A stretch of 64,000 nucleotides of DNA, from contig NZ_FNPF01000001.1 of assembly GCF_900107235.1 (NCBI RefSeq), forward strand, positions 1 through 64,000, given 5' to 3'. The position numbers and the translations under genes are program-made. Positions within the stretch are counted from its first letter, which is position 1. Each line of letters begins with the position of its first letter. Source of the stretch: Citreimonas salinaria (GTDB lineage: Bacteria; Pseudomonadota; Alphaproteobacteria; Rhodobacterales; Rhodobacteraceae). This document shows positions 40,091 to 49,053 of the stretch, piece after piece. A model generated the notes under the pieces. It was not told the DNA's origin. It saw only the letters and a list, made by a program, of their open reading frames with translations, and made no database searches.

Positions 40091-41687
40091 CCTCGTCGGC
40101 CTCGCCCTCGTCCTCGTCTTCCTCGAGCTCGGTCGGATCGACCCAGCCCAGCAGGACGCGTGCCGTCATCACCATGGTCTGCGCCTCGTCGAGGCTGACC
40201 TCGAAGGGCTCCAGCAGGCCCTCATCCTTGTGGCGCTGACCGTCGACCGTCGTCCAGCCGCCGGCCAGCTCCCAGTCGGCGCAGGTGGCGAAGTCCTCGA
40301 GCGTCTTGATGCCGTCCTTGGCGAGCGCCTCGACCATCTGCGGGGTCAGGCCCTCGAACTCGATCAGGCTGTCCTCGGCGCCCATTTCGCGGGCCCGGGC
40401 CAGCGCCTCGCGGGCCTGCGCCTCGAGCACGTCGGTCGCGCGGGCCTGCAATTCATTGGCGGTGTCCTCGTCGACGCCGTCGATCACCAGAAGCTCGTCC
40501 TGGTCGACATAGGCCACTTCCTCGAGCGTGGTGAAGCCTTCGGAGACCAGCAGCTGGGCGAAGAACTCGTCCAGGTCCAGCGTGTCCATGAACAGCTTGG
40601 TACGCTCTTCGAATTCCTTCTGGCGGCGCTGGCTTTCCTCTTCCTCGGTCATGATGTCGATGTCGAGGCCGGTCAACTGCGACGCCAGGCGCACGTTCTG
40701 GCCGCGCCGGCCGATCGCGAGCGAAAGCTGCTCGTCGGGGACCACGACCTCGATCCGCTCGGCGTCCTCGTCCAGGACCACCTTGCTGACCTCCGCGGGC
40801 TGCAACGCGTTGACCAGGAATGTCGGCATGTCCTCGTTCCACGGGATGATGTCGATCTTCTCACCCTGTAGCTCGTTCACCACGGCCTGCACGCGGCTGC
40901 CACGCATGCCGACGCAGGCGCCGACCGGGTCGATCGAGCCGTCGTAGGAGATGACGCCGATCTTGGCGCGGCTGCCGGGGTCGCGGGCCACGGCCTTGAT
41001 CTCGATGATGCCGTCGTAGATCTCGGGCACTTCCATCTTGAACAGCTCGGCCATGAATTCGGGCGCGGTGCGCGACAGGAAGATCTGCGGGCCGCGGGCC
41101 TCGCGGCGCACGTCCTTGACGTAGCAGCGGATGCGGTCGCCGGGGCGATAGGCTTCGCGGCCGATCTTCTCGTTGCGGCGCAGGATCGCTTCGCCGGCGC
41201 CCACGTCGACGATGACGTTGCCGTATTCCTCGCGCTTGACGACGCCGTTGATGATGGTGCCGGCGCGGTCCTTGAATTCCTCGTACTGACGATCGCGCTC
41301 GGCCTCGCGGACCTTCTGCAGGATCACCTGCTTCGCCGACTGCGCCGCGATCCGGCCCAGTTCGACCGGCGGGACTTCCTCGACATAGGTGTCGCCGACC
41401 TTGGGATCGGCCATGTACTGCCTGGCCTGCTCTACGGTCAGTTCGGCCTGGTAGTTTTCCAGCTCGTCGTCCTCGACCACGGTGCGAACGCGGGTGAACT
41501 TCGCGCGCCCGGTCTTGCGGTCGATCGCCACGCGGATATCCATTTCCGAGCCGTAGCGGGACTTGGCCGCCCGGGCGAGGGATTCCTCCATCGCCTCGAC
41601 CACCAGCACGGGGTCGATCATCTTCTCGCGCGCCACCGCCTCGGCGGTCTGCAACAGTTCAAGCTGGTTGGCAGAGGTGATTGCCAT
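40059..41687 (-). CDS. nusA: Transcription termination/antitermination factor NusA
   Basis: Binds RNA polymerase and modulates pausing, termination and antitermination. The 542-residue product has the N-terminal polymerase-binding domain, an S1 domain ([16 protein letters not shown]), two KH domains ([38 protein letters not shown]) and two C-terminal helix-hairpin-helix repeats, then an acidic tail. ATG at 41687 has GGAGGAG 8 bases upstream; the GTG 9 bases earlier sits on that site. It starts 5 bases after the rimP stop. Confidence 0.97.
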   Translation of the reverse strand: MAITSANQLELLQTAEAVAREKMIDPVLVVEAMEESLARAAKSRYGSEMDIRVAIDRKTGRAKFTRVRTVVEDDELENYQAELTVEQARQYMADPKVGDTYVEEVPPVELGRIAAQSAKQVILQKVREAERDRQYEEFKDRAGTIINGVVKREEYGNVIVDVGAGEAILRRNEKIGREAYRPGDRIRCYVKDVRREARGPQIFLSRTAPEFMAELFKMEVPEIYDGIIEIKAVARDPGSRAKIGVISYDGSIDPVGACVGMRGSRVQAVVNELQGEKIDIIPWNEDMPTFLVNALQPAEVSKVVLDEDAERIEVVVPDEQLSLAIGRRGQNVRLASQLTGLDIDIMTEEEESQRRQKEFEERTKLFMDTLDLDEFFAQLLVSEGFTTLEEVAYVDQDELLVIDGVDEDTANELQARATDVLEAQAREALARAREMGAEDSLIEFEGLTPQMVEALAKDGIKTLEDFATCADWELAGGWTTVDGQRHKDEGLLEPFEVSLDEAQTMVMTARVLLGWVDPTELEEDEDEGEADEDAAETEETEA

Positions 41688-41692
41688 GTCCG

Positions 41693-42259
41693 TCACTCCT
41701 CCTGGGGGCCGTCGGCCTGGATCTCGTCATATGTTCCGTCTTCGACCGCGGCGGTCTTGCGCGCGCGCAGCATCTCGCGCACCAGCTCGTCGGTCATCAC
41801 CAGCTTGGCGTCAGCCAGCCAGTCGAATTGCAGGCCGATGGTGCCCTCGTCGAGATTGACCAGCACCTCGCCGTCCTCGATCCCGGCAAGAATGCCCCGA
41901 AACCGCTTGCGGCCGTCGATCATCTCGTGGGTTTCCAGCTTGGCGTCGAACCCCTCGTAGGTATCGAAATCCTTCAGCCGCGTCAGCGGGCGGTCGATGC
42001 CGGGGCTGGACACCTCAAGCGTGTAGGCGTCGACCAGCGGGTCCTCGACGTCCAGCACGGCGGACACGGCGGTCGAGATCTCGGCGCAATCGTCCACCTC
42101 GATCGTGCCGTCGGGGCGTTCGGCCATGATCTGCAGCGTCGGGGTCTGGCCGCCCATCAGCCGCAGGCGCACCAATTCGAATCCCATGTCCTCGATCACG
42201 GGAGTCACGATCTCGGCCAGGCGCTTGTCCATGGTGGTCTTGGCGATCAGGTCGGTCAT
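41693..42259 (-). CDS. rimP: Ribosome maturation factor RimP
   Basis: Needed for late 30S subunit maturation. The 188-residue product has the family motifs [33 protein letters not shown] and [20 protein letters not shown], and a C-terminal beta domain ([19 protein letters not shown]). It leads the leftward rimP-nusA-ylxR-infB operon. The leader holds an intrinsic terminator at 42296-42319, between a plausible promoter and the start codon, which suggests attenuation. Confidence 0.96.
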   Translation of the reverse strand: MTDLIAKTTMDKRLAEIVTPVIEDMGFELVRLRLMGGQTPTLQIMAERPDGTIEVDDCAEISTAVSAVLDVEDPLVDAYTLEVSSPGIDRPLTRLKDFDTYEGFDAKLETHEMIDGRKRFRGILAGIEDGEVLVNLDEGTIGLQFDWLADAKLVMTDELVREMLRARKTAAVEDGTYDEIQADGPQEE

Positions 42260-42295
42260 CGGGGTTCGCCTTTCGTGAAAGCAGGCGGCGGAAAC

Positions 42296-42319
42296 AAAAA
42301 AGCGGGCCACGCGGCCCGC
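42296..42319 (-). terminator. Intrinsic terminator inside the rimP leader
   Basis: On the bottom strand GCGGGCC-GCGT-GGCCCGC is followed by TTTTTT. No gene lies upstream on that strand, so it cannot simply close a preceding gene. It sits 37 bases before the rimP start and downstream of a plausible promoter, so it probably acts as an attenuator for the nusA operon. Confidence 0.75.
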
Positions 42320-42375
42320 CGATCATGATCCGGTGGGCGCCGGGTTTGGACCCGCGGCGCGCCGCTGTTGAGGGG

Positions 42376-42404
42376 CATATACGCGCGCGCCGCGCAAAGC
42401 GCAA
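42376..42404 (-). promoter_or_regulatory. Probable sigma-70-type promoter of the rimP-infB operon
   Basis: On the bottom strand a -35 TTGCGC (42404-42399) and a -10 TATATG (42381-42376) are separated by 17 bases. Transcription would start near 42369 and give a leader of about 110 bases before rimP, containing the terminator hairpin. Confidence 0.55.
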
Positions 42405-42464
42405 GCCCGAAGGATGGACACGTGCCGCGGCAGACCGGATAAGGCATCAAACGGAGGGGACGCC

Positions 42465-43625
42465 ATGAAATTCGCGCAATCCATCGCCCGGCTGGGCACC
42501 GAATCCGCCTTCACCGTGCTGGCCCGCGCCGGCCGCCTGCAGGCGCAGGGGCGCGACATCATCAACCTGGGCATCGGGCAGCCCGATTTCCCCACGCCTC
42601 TGCACATCGTCGAGGCGGGGGTAAAGGCCCTGCGCGACGGGCACCACGGCTATACGCCGGCAGGCGGCCTACCCGCGCTGCGCGAGGCGGTGGCAGCCGA
42701 CCTGCACCGCCGCCACGGCGTCGATGTCGATCCCGGCCGCGTGATCGTGGTTCCCGGCGGCAAGCCCACGATGTTCTACGCGATGCTGCTTTTCGGCGAA
42801 CCCGGCGCCGAGATCGTATATCCCGACCCCGGCTTTCCGATCTACCGCTCGGCGATCGAGTTCACCGGCGCGAAGGCCGTCCCCTACGCCCTGCCCGAGG
42901 CCACAGGCTTCGCCTTCTCCGCGGCAGACGTCCTGTCGAAGATCACGCCCGCCACGCGCCTGCTGATCCTCAACTCGCCGGGCAACCCCACCGGCGGCGT
43001 CACCCCACGCGCCGAGATCGACAAGCTGGTCGACGGGTTGGCAGAGCATCCCGAGGTGGTAATTCTGTCCGACGAGATCTATTCCCAGATGCTGCATGGC
43101 GGCCGCGATCACGTGTCGCTGCTGCAGTACCCCGAGATCGCAGACCGGGTCATCATGCTCGACGGTTGGTCGAAGACCTATGCGATGACCGGCTGGCGTC
43201 TGGGCTACGCGGTATGGCCCGAGCCCTGCGTCGATCCCGTCACGCGGCTGTGCATCAACGATCACTCCTGCGTCAACGCCAGCGCTCAGCTCGCGGGAAT
43301 CGCCGCGCTGACTGGCCCTCAGGGCGCGGTCGAAGTCATGCGCGCCGCGTTCGAGACCCGCGCGCGCGCCGCCTGCGTCGCGCTGAACGCGCTGCCCGGC
43401 ATCCGCTGCGCACAGCCAGCGGGCGCCTTCTACCTGTTCCCCAACGTCGAAGGCACCGGCATGACCTCGGCCGAGGCGCAGGACCGGTTCCTCGAACATG
43501 CGGGCGTGGCGACCATCGCCGGCACCGCCTTCGGCGCGGCGGGAGAGGGCTTCGTCCGGCTGTCGGCGGCGGCCTCGGAGGCCGACATCGACCGCGCGAT
43601 CGAGAAGATGCGCGCCGTGCTCTAG
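42465..43625 (+). CDS. PLP-dependent class I/II aminotransferase
   Basis: A fold-type I aminotransferase of the aspartate-aminotransferase group, 386 residues. It contains INLGIGQPDFPTP, YTPAGGLPALREAVA, the NSPGNPTGG loop, LSDEIYSQM and the PLP lysine in GWSKTYAMTGWRLGY (about K237). Its substrate cannot be fixed; relatives act on aspartate, branched-chain or aromatic amino acids. The start at 42465 has GGAGGGGA upstream. It is divergent from rimP and stands alone. Confidence 0.93.
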   Translation: MKFAQSIARLGTESAFTVLARAGRLQAQGRDIINLGIGQPDFPTPLHIVEAGVKALRDGHHGYTPAGGLPALREAVAADLHRRHGVDVDPGRVIVVPGGKPTMFYAMLLFGEPGAEIVYPDPGFPIYRSAIEFTGAKAVPYALPEATGFAFSAADVLSKITPATRLLILNSPGNPTGGVTPRAEIDKLVDGLAEHPEVVILSDEIYSQMLHGGRDHVSLLQYPEIADRVIMLDGWSKTYAMTGWRLGYAVWPEPCVDPVTRLCINDHSCVNASAQLAGIAALTGPQGAVEVMRAAFETRARAACVALNALPGIRCAQPAGAFYLFPNVEGTGMTSAEAQDRFLEHAGVATIAGTAFGAAGEGFVRLSAAASEADIDRAIEKMRAVL

Positions 43626-43725
43626 CGGTTTTTCTTGATTTTCGGCCCACTTCGCGCGACGTTCCTGTTTCATTCCGCCGCGATCCCGAAGCGGATAAGA
43701 ACGGCGGTCGAGGCAGGAGCGGATC

Positions 43726-45225
43726 ATGGACTTTCTCGATGCGCTGATGGCGCAGGCTGCGGCGATGGACCCGCTGCATTGGACGTGGATCGCGCTGGCC
43801 GGTCTGACCGCCCTGCTGCTGGTCGGACGGCGCAACCGGCCGCTGCACGACCGTATCGCCACGCTCGAAACCACGCTGGCCGACCGCGACGCCGCCCTGC
43901 GCGACGCGCTGGCCCGCGCCGACCGGGCCGAGACTCTGGCCGAGGCCCGCGCCCAGCGGATCGAGGCGCTGGAAGACGATTGCGACGGCTTGCGCGACGC
44001 GCTTGAAGCCGCGCGAAGCGACGCGGCAAGACTGGACCGTGACCTCGCCCGCCTCAACAGCGAAAGCGCCGCCACGCTGCGCGCCGCGGACGAGAAGATC
44101 GCCCTGCTGACTCAGATGCGCGAGGAAATGGCCACGCGCTTCCGCGACCTGTCGCGCGAGACGCTGCGCAGCCAGGGCGAAGAGATCGCCAAGTCGAACA
44201 TGGAGCGCCTGAAGGCGACGCTGTCGCCGCTGCACGAACATGTCGGCCATTTCGAGAAGGCGCTGAAGGCGATGCACGAATCGTCGCAGAGGGAGCGCAC
44301 CGAACTGAAGCTCGAGATCACGTCGCTGACCCGCCGGACCGAACAGATCTCGGCCGAGGCGGTGGCTCTGACCCGTGCGCTGCGCTCGGACCAGCAGAAG
44401 CAGGGCGCCTGGGGCGAGATGGTGCTGGAACGCATCCTCGAGGATTCCGGCCTGCGCGAAGGCGCCGAGTACGAGGTGCAGGCCCACCGGACCAGCGATG
44501 GCGGGCGGTTGCGGCCCGACGTCGTCGTCAACATTCCGGGTGGCAAGACGCTCGTGATCGACGCCAAGGTGTCGCTGACCGCGTACACGGATCTGGTCAA
44601 CGCGCAGGACGACGACACCGCCGCCTCGGCCGCGCGCCGGCACATGGCGTCGCTGCGCGGCCACATCGACACGCTCGCATCCAAGAGCTACCACGCCGCA
44701 GAGGATCATTCCGTCGACTACACGATCCTGTTCGTCCCGATCGAAGGCGCGTTTTCCGAAGCCCTGCGGCTGGACGGCACGTTGACGACCTACGCGCTGG
44801 AGCGACACGTTACCATCGCCACGCCGACGACGCTGATGATGGCGCTGAAGACGGTTGCGCACGTCTGGGCGGCCGAGCGGCGCAACCGCAACGCCGAGGC
44901 GATCGCGGATCGCGCGGGAAAGCTCTACGACAAGGTCAGCGGCTTCGTGGACAACATGGACGAGATGGGACGCCGGCTGGGCCAGGCACAGGACGCCTAT
45001 GGCCGCGCCTTCGACCAACTGTCGCGCGGACGCGGCAACGTTCTGGGGCAGATCGACCAGCTTCGCGCGCTGGGAGCACGCACGAGCAAGACCCTGAAAG
45101 CCGACTTCGATGCAGAGGACGGGCACGATGCACTGACCGGACAACCATCTGACGAAGGTCCCGGGGCTTCGGCTTCGGTCAACCCACGCCGCTCACCTGT
45201 CGGTGCGCTGGACGAGCAGGACTGA
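43726..45225 (+). CDS. rmuC: DNA recombination protein RmuC
   Basis: A predicted nuclease-like protein that limits DNA rearrangements at inverted repeats. The 499-residue product has an N-terminal membrane helix (WTWIALAGLTALLLVG), a long coiled coil (about 40-180), and the RmuC domain with QGAWGEMVLERILEDSGL, RPDVVVNIPGGKTLVIDAKV and DYTILFVPIEGAF. A C-terminal tail after about residue 460 is low-complexity. It ends opposite a broken reading frame on the other strand. Confidence 0.94.
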   Translation: MDFLDALMAQAAAMDPLHWTWIALAGLTALLLVGRRNRPLHDRIATLETTLADRDAALRDALARADRAETLAEARAQRIEALEDDCDGLRDALEAARSDAARLDRDLARLNSESAATLRAADEKIALLTQMREEMATRFRDLSRETLRSQGEEIAKSNMERLKATLSPLHEHVGHFEKALKAMHESSQRERTELKLEITSLTRRTEQISAEAVALTRALRSDQQKQGAWGEMVLERILEDSGLREGAEYEVQAHRTSDGGRLRPDVVVNIPGGKTLVIDAKVSLTAYTDLVNAQDDDTAASAARRHMASLRGHIDTLASKSYHAAEDHSVDYTILFVPIEGAFSEALRLDGTLTTYALERHVTIATPTTLMMALKTVAHVWAAERRNRNAEAIADRAGKLYDKVSGFVDNMDEMGRRLGQAQDAYGRAFDQLSRGRGNVLGQIDQLRALGARTSKTLKADFDAEDGHDALTGQPSDEGPGASASVNPRRSPVGALDEQD

Positions 45226-45400
45226 CGAGCGTTCAGCGAAAACATCCAGTCCATGGGTTCGCGCGGTGCCCGCCAACAAGGGGATGCGGGCGGCGACGTG
45301 GTCGCAGGCGACGTCTCCGCCGATCATCGCATCGCACGCCGCGTACAACGTACAGGGTCATGGTCAGCCTGGCGCGCGATCGGCCCACGCCGTGGGCCAT
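45193..45400 (-). pseudogene. Possible broken small reading frame with 7-bp repeat
   Basis: From ATG at 45400 the frame reads MAHGVGRSRARLTMTLYV and then turns Arg-rich. If one copy of the 7-bp direct repeat at 45341-45354 (GCGTACA/ACGTACA) is removed, it continues YAACDAMIGGDVACDHVA and then ARIPLLAGTARTHGLDVF up to a stop at 45193, with GC-rich third positions. It overlaps the rmuC end by 33 bases. The family is not recognised, and the call is tentative. Confidence 0.3.
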
Positions 45401-45461
45401 TCAGGCGCAGGGCCAGCCTTTTGTCGGACTCACCGCTCCACTCCTCCAACTCACGATCGCC

Positions 45462-45902
45462 TCAGGCTGCGTCCAGACGAGGCACCGAGCGGCGCGCCCG
45501 CACGAGCAGGTCCTGCCCCTCGCACGGATCGTGTCGACTTGGCCGGATCATCTCTCCGACGCGCAGGCGGCGACACAGATCCGGTGCGTGCCCGGCAAAA
45601 TGATGCAGCGCCGCCATCGCAGCATCGATCGCCTGGCTGATCACTTCGCCCTCGACCGGCCGCGCTTCGCCCAGCAGCGCGACGAAATCATCGCGCCCCG
45701 CATAGGCAAGTGTCGGGCGCATTGGCCGCATGACGTCTATGACGTCTATGACGGTGTCTGCCACGTCGCTCAGCAGATCGACGAAGGCTCTTCGTTCGAG
45801 CGCGTCGAACAAAGCGAGTCCGTTCTCGAGGTGGAAACACAGCGCTGCCGAGTTCATCACGCCCTGCCGCGCCTTGTACTTGACCATGTTCTGGAGCGGC
45901 AC
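45462..45902 (-). CDS. Hypothetical protein beside broken response regulator
   Basis: A 146-residue reading frame with no recognised family. The first 110 residues look coding (ALCFHLENGLALFDALERRA, FVALLGEARPVEGEVISQAI), the rest is Arg-rich. It starts with GTG directly behind the response-regulator stop; ATG at 45887 is an alternative. A 9-bp tandem repeat at about 45731-45750 encodes VIDVIDVM. It may be an output or partner protein of the adjacent regulator, but the locus is damaged and it could be non-functional. Confidence 0.5.
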   Translation of the reverse strand: MPLQNMVKYKARQGVMNSAALCFHLENGLALFDALERRAFVDLLSDVADTVIDVIDVMRPMRPTLAYAGRDDFVALLGEARPVEGEVISQAIDAAMAALHHFAGHAPDLCRRLRVGEMIRPSRHDPCEGQDLLVRARRSVPRLDAA

Positions 45903-46428
45903 CTAATCGACCAGCATATCGGCGCGCGGCAGAGGAGCGGGTTCGTCGAAGGCAAGTCGGGACAGGTCCTGCCGGTCGCTGTGGCTCATCACCGCGCGCA
46001 ACGTGTCCAGGCGGTTGCCTTCCTTCAGAAGGCCAACCGCCCCGTCCATCCGGTCACGCAATTCCTTGGGCGAGATCGGTTTGGAGACAAAATCCGTCGG
46101 CGCCGGCGTCGAATGCGTCCTTTACGACACATTCCGGCGTGCGCGCGGCGGTGATCATCAGGATCGGCGTGCGTTCATAGCCAGGGCGCGCGCGCAACCG
46201 GCGCACCACCTCGATCCCGGACAGGTCAGGCATCTGGATGTCGACCAGCACGCAATCGAACGGGAGCAGAGCCGCTTCAACTGCCGCAAGGCATTCTGCG
46301 GCGCCGCCCGCCGTCGTGACGCCGGCAAGGCCCATTTCCGTGAGGAATGCCGCGTAGATCCGGCGAGTCGAGGGATCGTCATCCACCAGGAGAACGCGAA
46401 TCCCGAATTGCGAAGGCGTGAAAGCCAT
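45903..46428 (-). pseudogene. Response regulator, single-domain, frameshifted
   Basis: A CheY-like receiver begins at 46428 (MAFTPSQFGIRVLLVDDDPS), with phospho-acceptor D in CVLVDIQMPDLSG and the ITAAR motif. After DAGADGF the frame turns to a stop at 46054. Removing one base from the AAAA run at 46090-46093 restores VSKPISPKELRDRMDGAVG with the conserved Lys-Pro, and a tail ending LPRADMLVD at 45903. It lies 59 bases after the GGDEF gene, as its partner. It is either a recent pseudogene or an error in the sequence. Confidence 0.8.
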
Positions 46429-46487
46429 GAGGAAATCCGCAGGAGAAACTCCGGGATAATGCGGGCCGAGGTGTTAAGAAACCAATA

Positions 46488-48184
46488 CTACGCTTCGGGA
46501 TCCGTCTCGGGCAGACGGTTTGGACAGATGGCGCCGCTGCCCGCGCCGGGGGCGCCCGGGACACCAAGATCGATCCAAGGGATGCTGTGTCGGCCGGTGA
46601 CAACGCGATCGCGCCCGTCTGACTTGGCCTGCAGCAGGCGGGTGTCCGCTGCGCGGTAAATCGACTCGAAATCCGGGCCGTCCGCGGGCAGGGTTGCGAC
46701 GCCCGCCGAGAACCCGATCGCCGGCGCATCGAGTTTGTGCAAGTCCACCGGGCGGCCGACCACTCTTCGGACGTCGGCCAGCCGCCGCAGCAACGACTGT
46801 TCGTCGGCGCCGGACATCAGGACCAGGAATTCCTCGCCGCCCAACCGGAACACCGCGTCGACCTCGCGGAAGCGTGCGCGCAGCGCGCGCGGCAGGTTGA
46901 CCAGCACCCAGATCGCCCACGTCGTGTCCGTGGCGGTCATTGATGGCCTTGAAGTGATCGACGTCCAGCAACGCCGCAAGCAAGGGTTCCCCGGAAGCTG
47001 CCATCGTGCCGAATCTTCGCGTCAGCGCGCGCCGGTTGAGCAACCCCGTCAGCGGGTCCAGCTGCGCCGACGTCTCAGCCTGCCGGCGCGCGGTCTCGGT
47101 AAGGCGCGCGATCCGTTCCAGCGCCCGTTCGCGCGCCCGCGACACGCTGACGTCCTGCGCCGAGAACAGCCAGCCCAGCGGTTCGTCGACGGGGCCGAAG
47201 ACCGGGCGCACCGGGCCGACCGAAGTCATAATACCGCAGGCCGAATGGCTGGGCGATCAGCCGACCGTGGTCGGTGTCGCGGCAGGCATGGAATCGTGCA
47301 ATCAGCTCTTGCATGATCTCCGCTTCGCTGCGCTGGTCGCCTTCCTCCGAAAGCATCCGGACGGCTGCAGCGTTCGAGGGGATGACCTCGAACTCGCGGG
47401 TGACGACGAAGATCGCCTGCGGCAGCGTGTCGATCACCTGGCGGCGGGCGATCGCCGACACGTTCAGCGCGCCGCCACCCAGCAGCATGATGCCGTAGGC
47501 CCCCACCGCCACGGCGAACAGGAAAGGGGTCGGATCATAACCGGCCAAGCTGAAGCCGCCCAGCGTATAAGCCAGATTGCCGACGATCGGGATTCCCGTC
47601 ACCGCCAGCAGCAGTACGACTTGCGGGCGCTGGTAGCGCGCGCCCTTGCGATAGGCCCGCAGCAGGATGATCAGCGCCCAGATCAGGAAGAAATAGAGGT
47701 AGGCCGCAGCCGCGACGAAGCCGATGCCGCGGTCGTGCAGCACCTCTCCTTCCACCAGCCGCGTTCCGGGGCCGTAGAACAACCCGTGCGCCGGACTTGT
47801 CAGCGCAAGCACGCTGACCCCCGCCGGCACGACAAGGTACTTGAATACCCGCACCGGCCAGGTGAAGGGCGCCCTGCCCCGCTGCTGCGACAGCAGAAAG
47901 ATCAGCCACGCAGTGGGGACAAGCGTGATTCCCGCGTGGATCAGTCCGCCGAAGAACAGCTTGCATCCCAGCATGTCGACGGACAGTTCGAATGCCGCGA
48001 AGACCAGCCACCACAACATGCCGAGATTTGCCATGAAAAGCGCGGTGCGGCCCGGGAAGCGCTGCATTGCCATCAGCCACAGCGTCAGCGGGCACAGGGC
48101 GACAGCCAGAAGCAGCGCGGCAATCGACACGCCCGACCAGGCCGTGGATTGCATGCAGGTCCCGAAAGTCTCCAGAAGTATCAC
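46488..48184 (-). pseudogene. Seven-helix membrane GGDEF protein, two frameshifts
   Basis: A putative membrane diguanylate cyclase. Seven hydrophobic helices (SIAALLLAVALCPLTLWLMA through AVAVGAYGIMLLGGGAL) are like the histidine-kinase N-terminal 7TM domain. A PAS-like segment (QAIFVVTREFEVIPSNAAAV) and a GGDEF domain (DPLTGLLNRRAL, DVDHFKAINDRHGHDVGD, FRLGGEEFLVLM) follow. One extra base near 47222-47231 and one in CCC at 46907-46909 break it into three frames; single deletions restore one chain. The start is GTG 48184 or ATG 48154. The GGEEF signature is intact in the last frame. Confidence 0.82.
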
Positions 48185-48396
48185 GCGCAGGCGCTCTCGT
48201 TGGTCTGCGATCGTTCTTGCCCCGGCAGGGGAAAGACCACCCGACTGGCCCGAACGCGCTGTCCGTCGTCCTAGGGCGACGAGCGAGTGTTGTCCACTTT
48301 TCCTGCTTTGCCTGCCGCCGGCGTGACCGGATGCCGCCGGGGCGGCCCTTCCAATATTCGACCCGCGCGATAGCTTGACCCGGTGAAGGAGAAGCC

Positions 48397-49053
48397 ATGC
48401 TGCTTGCGCTCGACAAGGTGACGAAATCCTACGCCGGCGCCGACGGTCCTGTGCCTGTGTTGAGCGGCATCGACCTGGCGCTGGACGCGGGCGAGACGCT
48501 GGCGCTGACCGGCGAATCCGGTTCGGGCAAGAGCACGCTTCTGCACATGATCGGCGGACTGGACACCCCCGAAGCAGGGACGATCCGGCTGGCCGGGCAG
48601 GACGTGACGGCGCTGGACGACCGCGGCCGGGCGGCGCTGCGGCGCGGGACGGTCGGGCTGATCTTTCAGCAGTTCAACCTGATCCCCTCGCTCGACGTGG
48701 CCGCGAATATCGCCTTTCAGGCGCGGCTGGCCGGCCGGCACGACCCGGCCCGCGCCGACCGGTTGGCCGATGCGCTGGGGTTGCGATCGCAGTTGCGCAA
48801 GTATCCCGAGCAGCTGTCGGGCGGGCAGCAGCAGCGCGTTGCCATTGCCCGCACGCTGGCCGCCGCCCCCGCGCTGGTGCTGGCGGACGAACCCACCGGC
48901 AATCTGGACGAGGCGACGGCCGCGCGGGTGCTGGACCAGATGCTCGCCCTGGTGTCCGAAACCGGCGCCGCGCTTCTGATGGTGACGCATTCCGCCGCGC
49001 TCGCCGCCCGGATGGGGCGCCGCGCGCATCTCAGCCGCGGCCGGCTGGCATGA
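48397..49053 (+). CDS. ABC transporter ATPase, LolD/MacB type
   Basis: A 218-residue ABC ATPase with Walker A GESGSGKS (about 42-49), Q-loop FQQFNLIPSL, signature LSGGQQQRVAIARTL and Walker B LVLADEPTGNLDE. The FQQFNL and EPTGNLD context is typical of the LolD/MacB/FtsE branch, which works with FtsX-type permeases. Its stop overlaps the start of such a permease by 4 bases, so they form one transporter or mechanotransmission complex. Confidence 0.93.
   Translation: MLLALDKVTKSYAGADGPVPVLSGIDLALDAGETLALTGESGSGKSTLLHMIGGLDTPEAGTIRLAGQDVTALDDRGRAALRRGTVGLIFQQFNLIPSLDVAANIAFQARLAGRHDPARADRLADALGLRSQLRKYPEQLSGGQQQRVAIARTLAAAPALVLADEPTGNLDEATAARVLDQMLALVSETGAALLMVTHSAALAARMGRRAHLSRGRLA

Noticed and set aside
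42320-42375. tRNA-like sequence in the rimP leader
   Set aside because: A GGGTCCAAACCC segment recalls a T-arm, but there is no matching acceptor stem, D-arm or anticodon arm, and T55 would be C.
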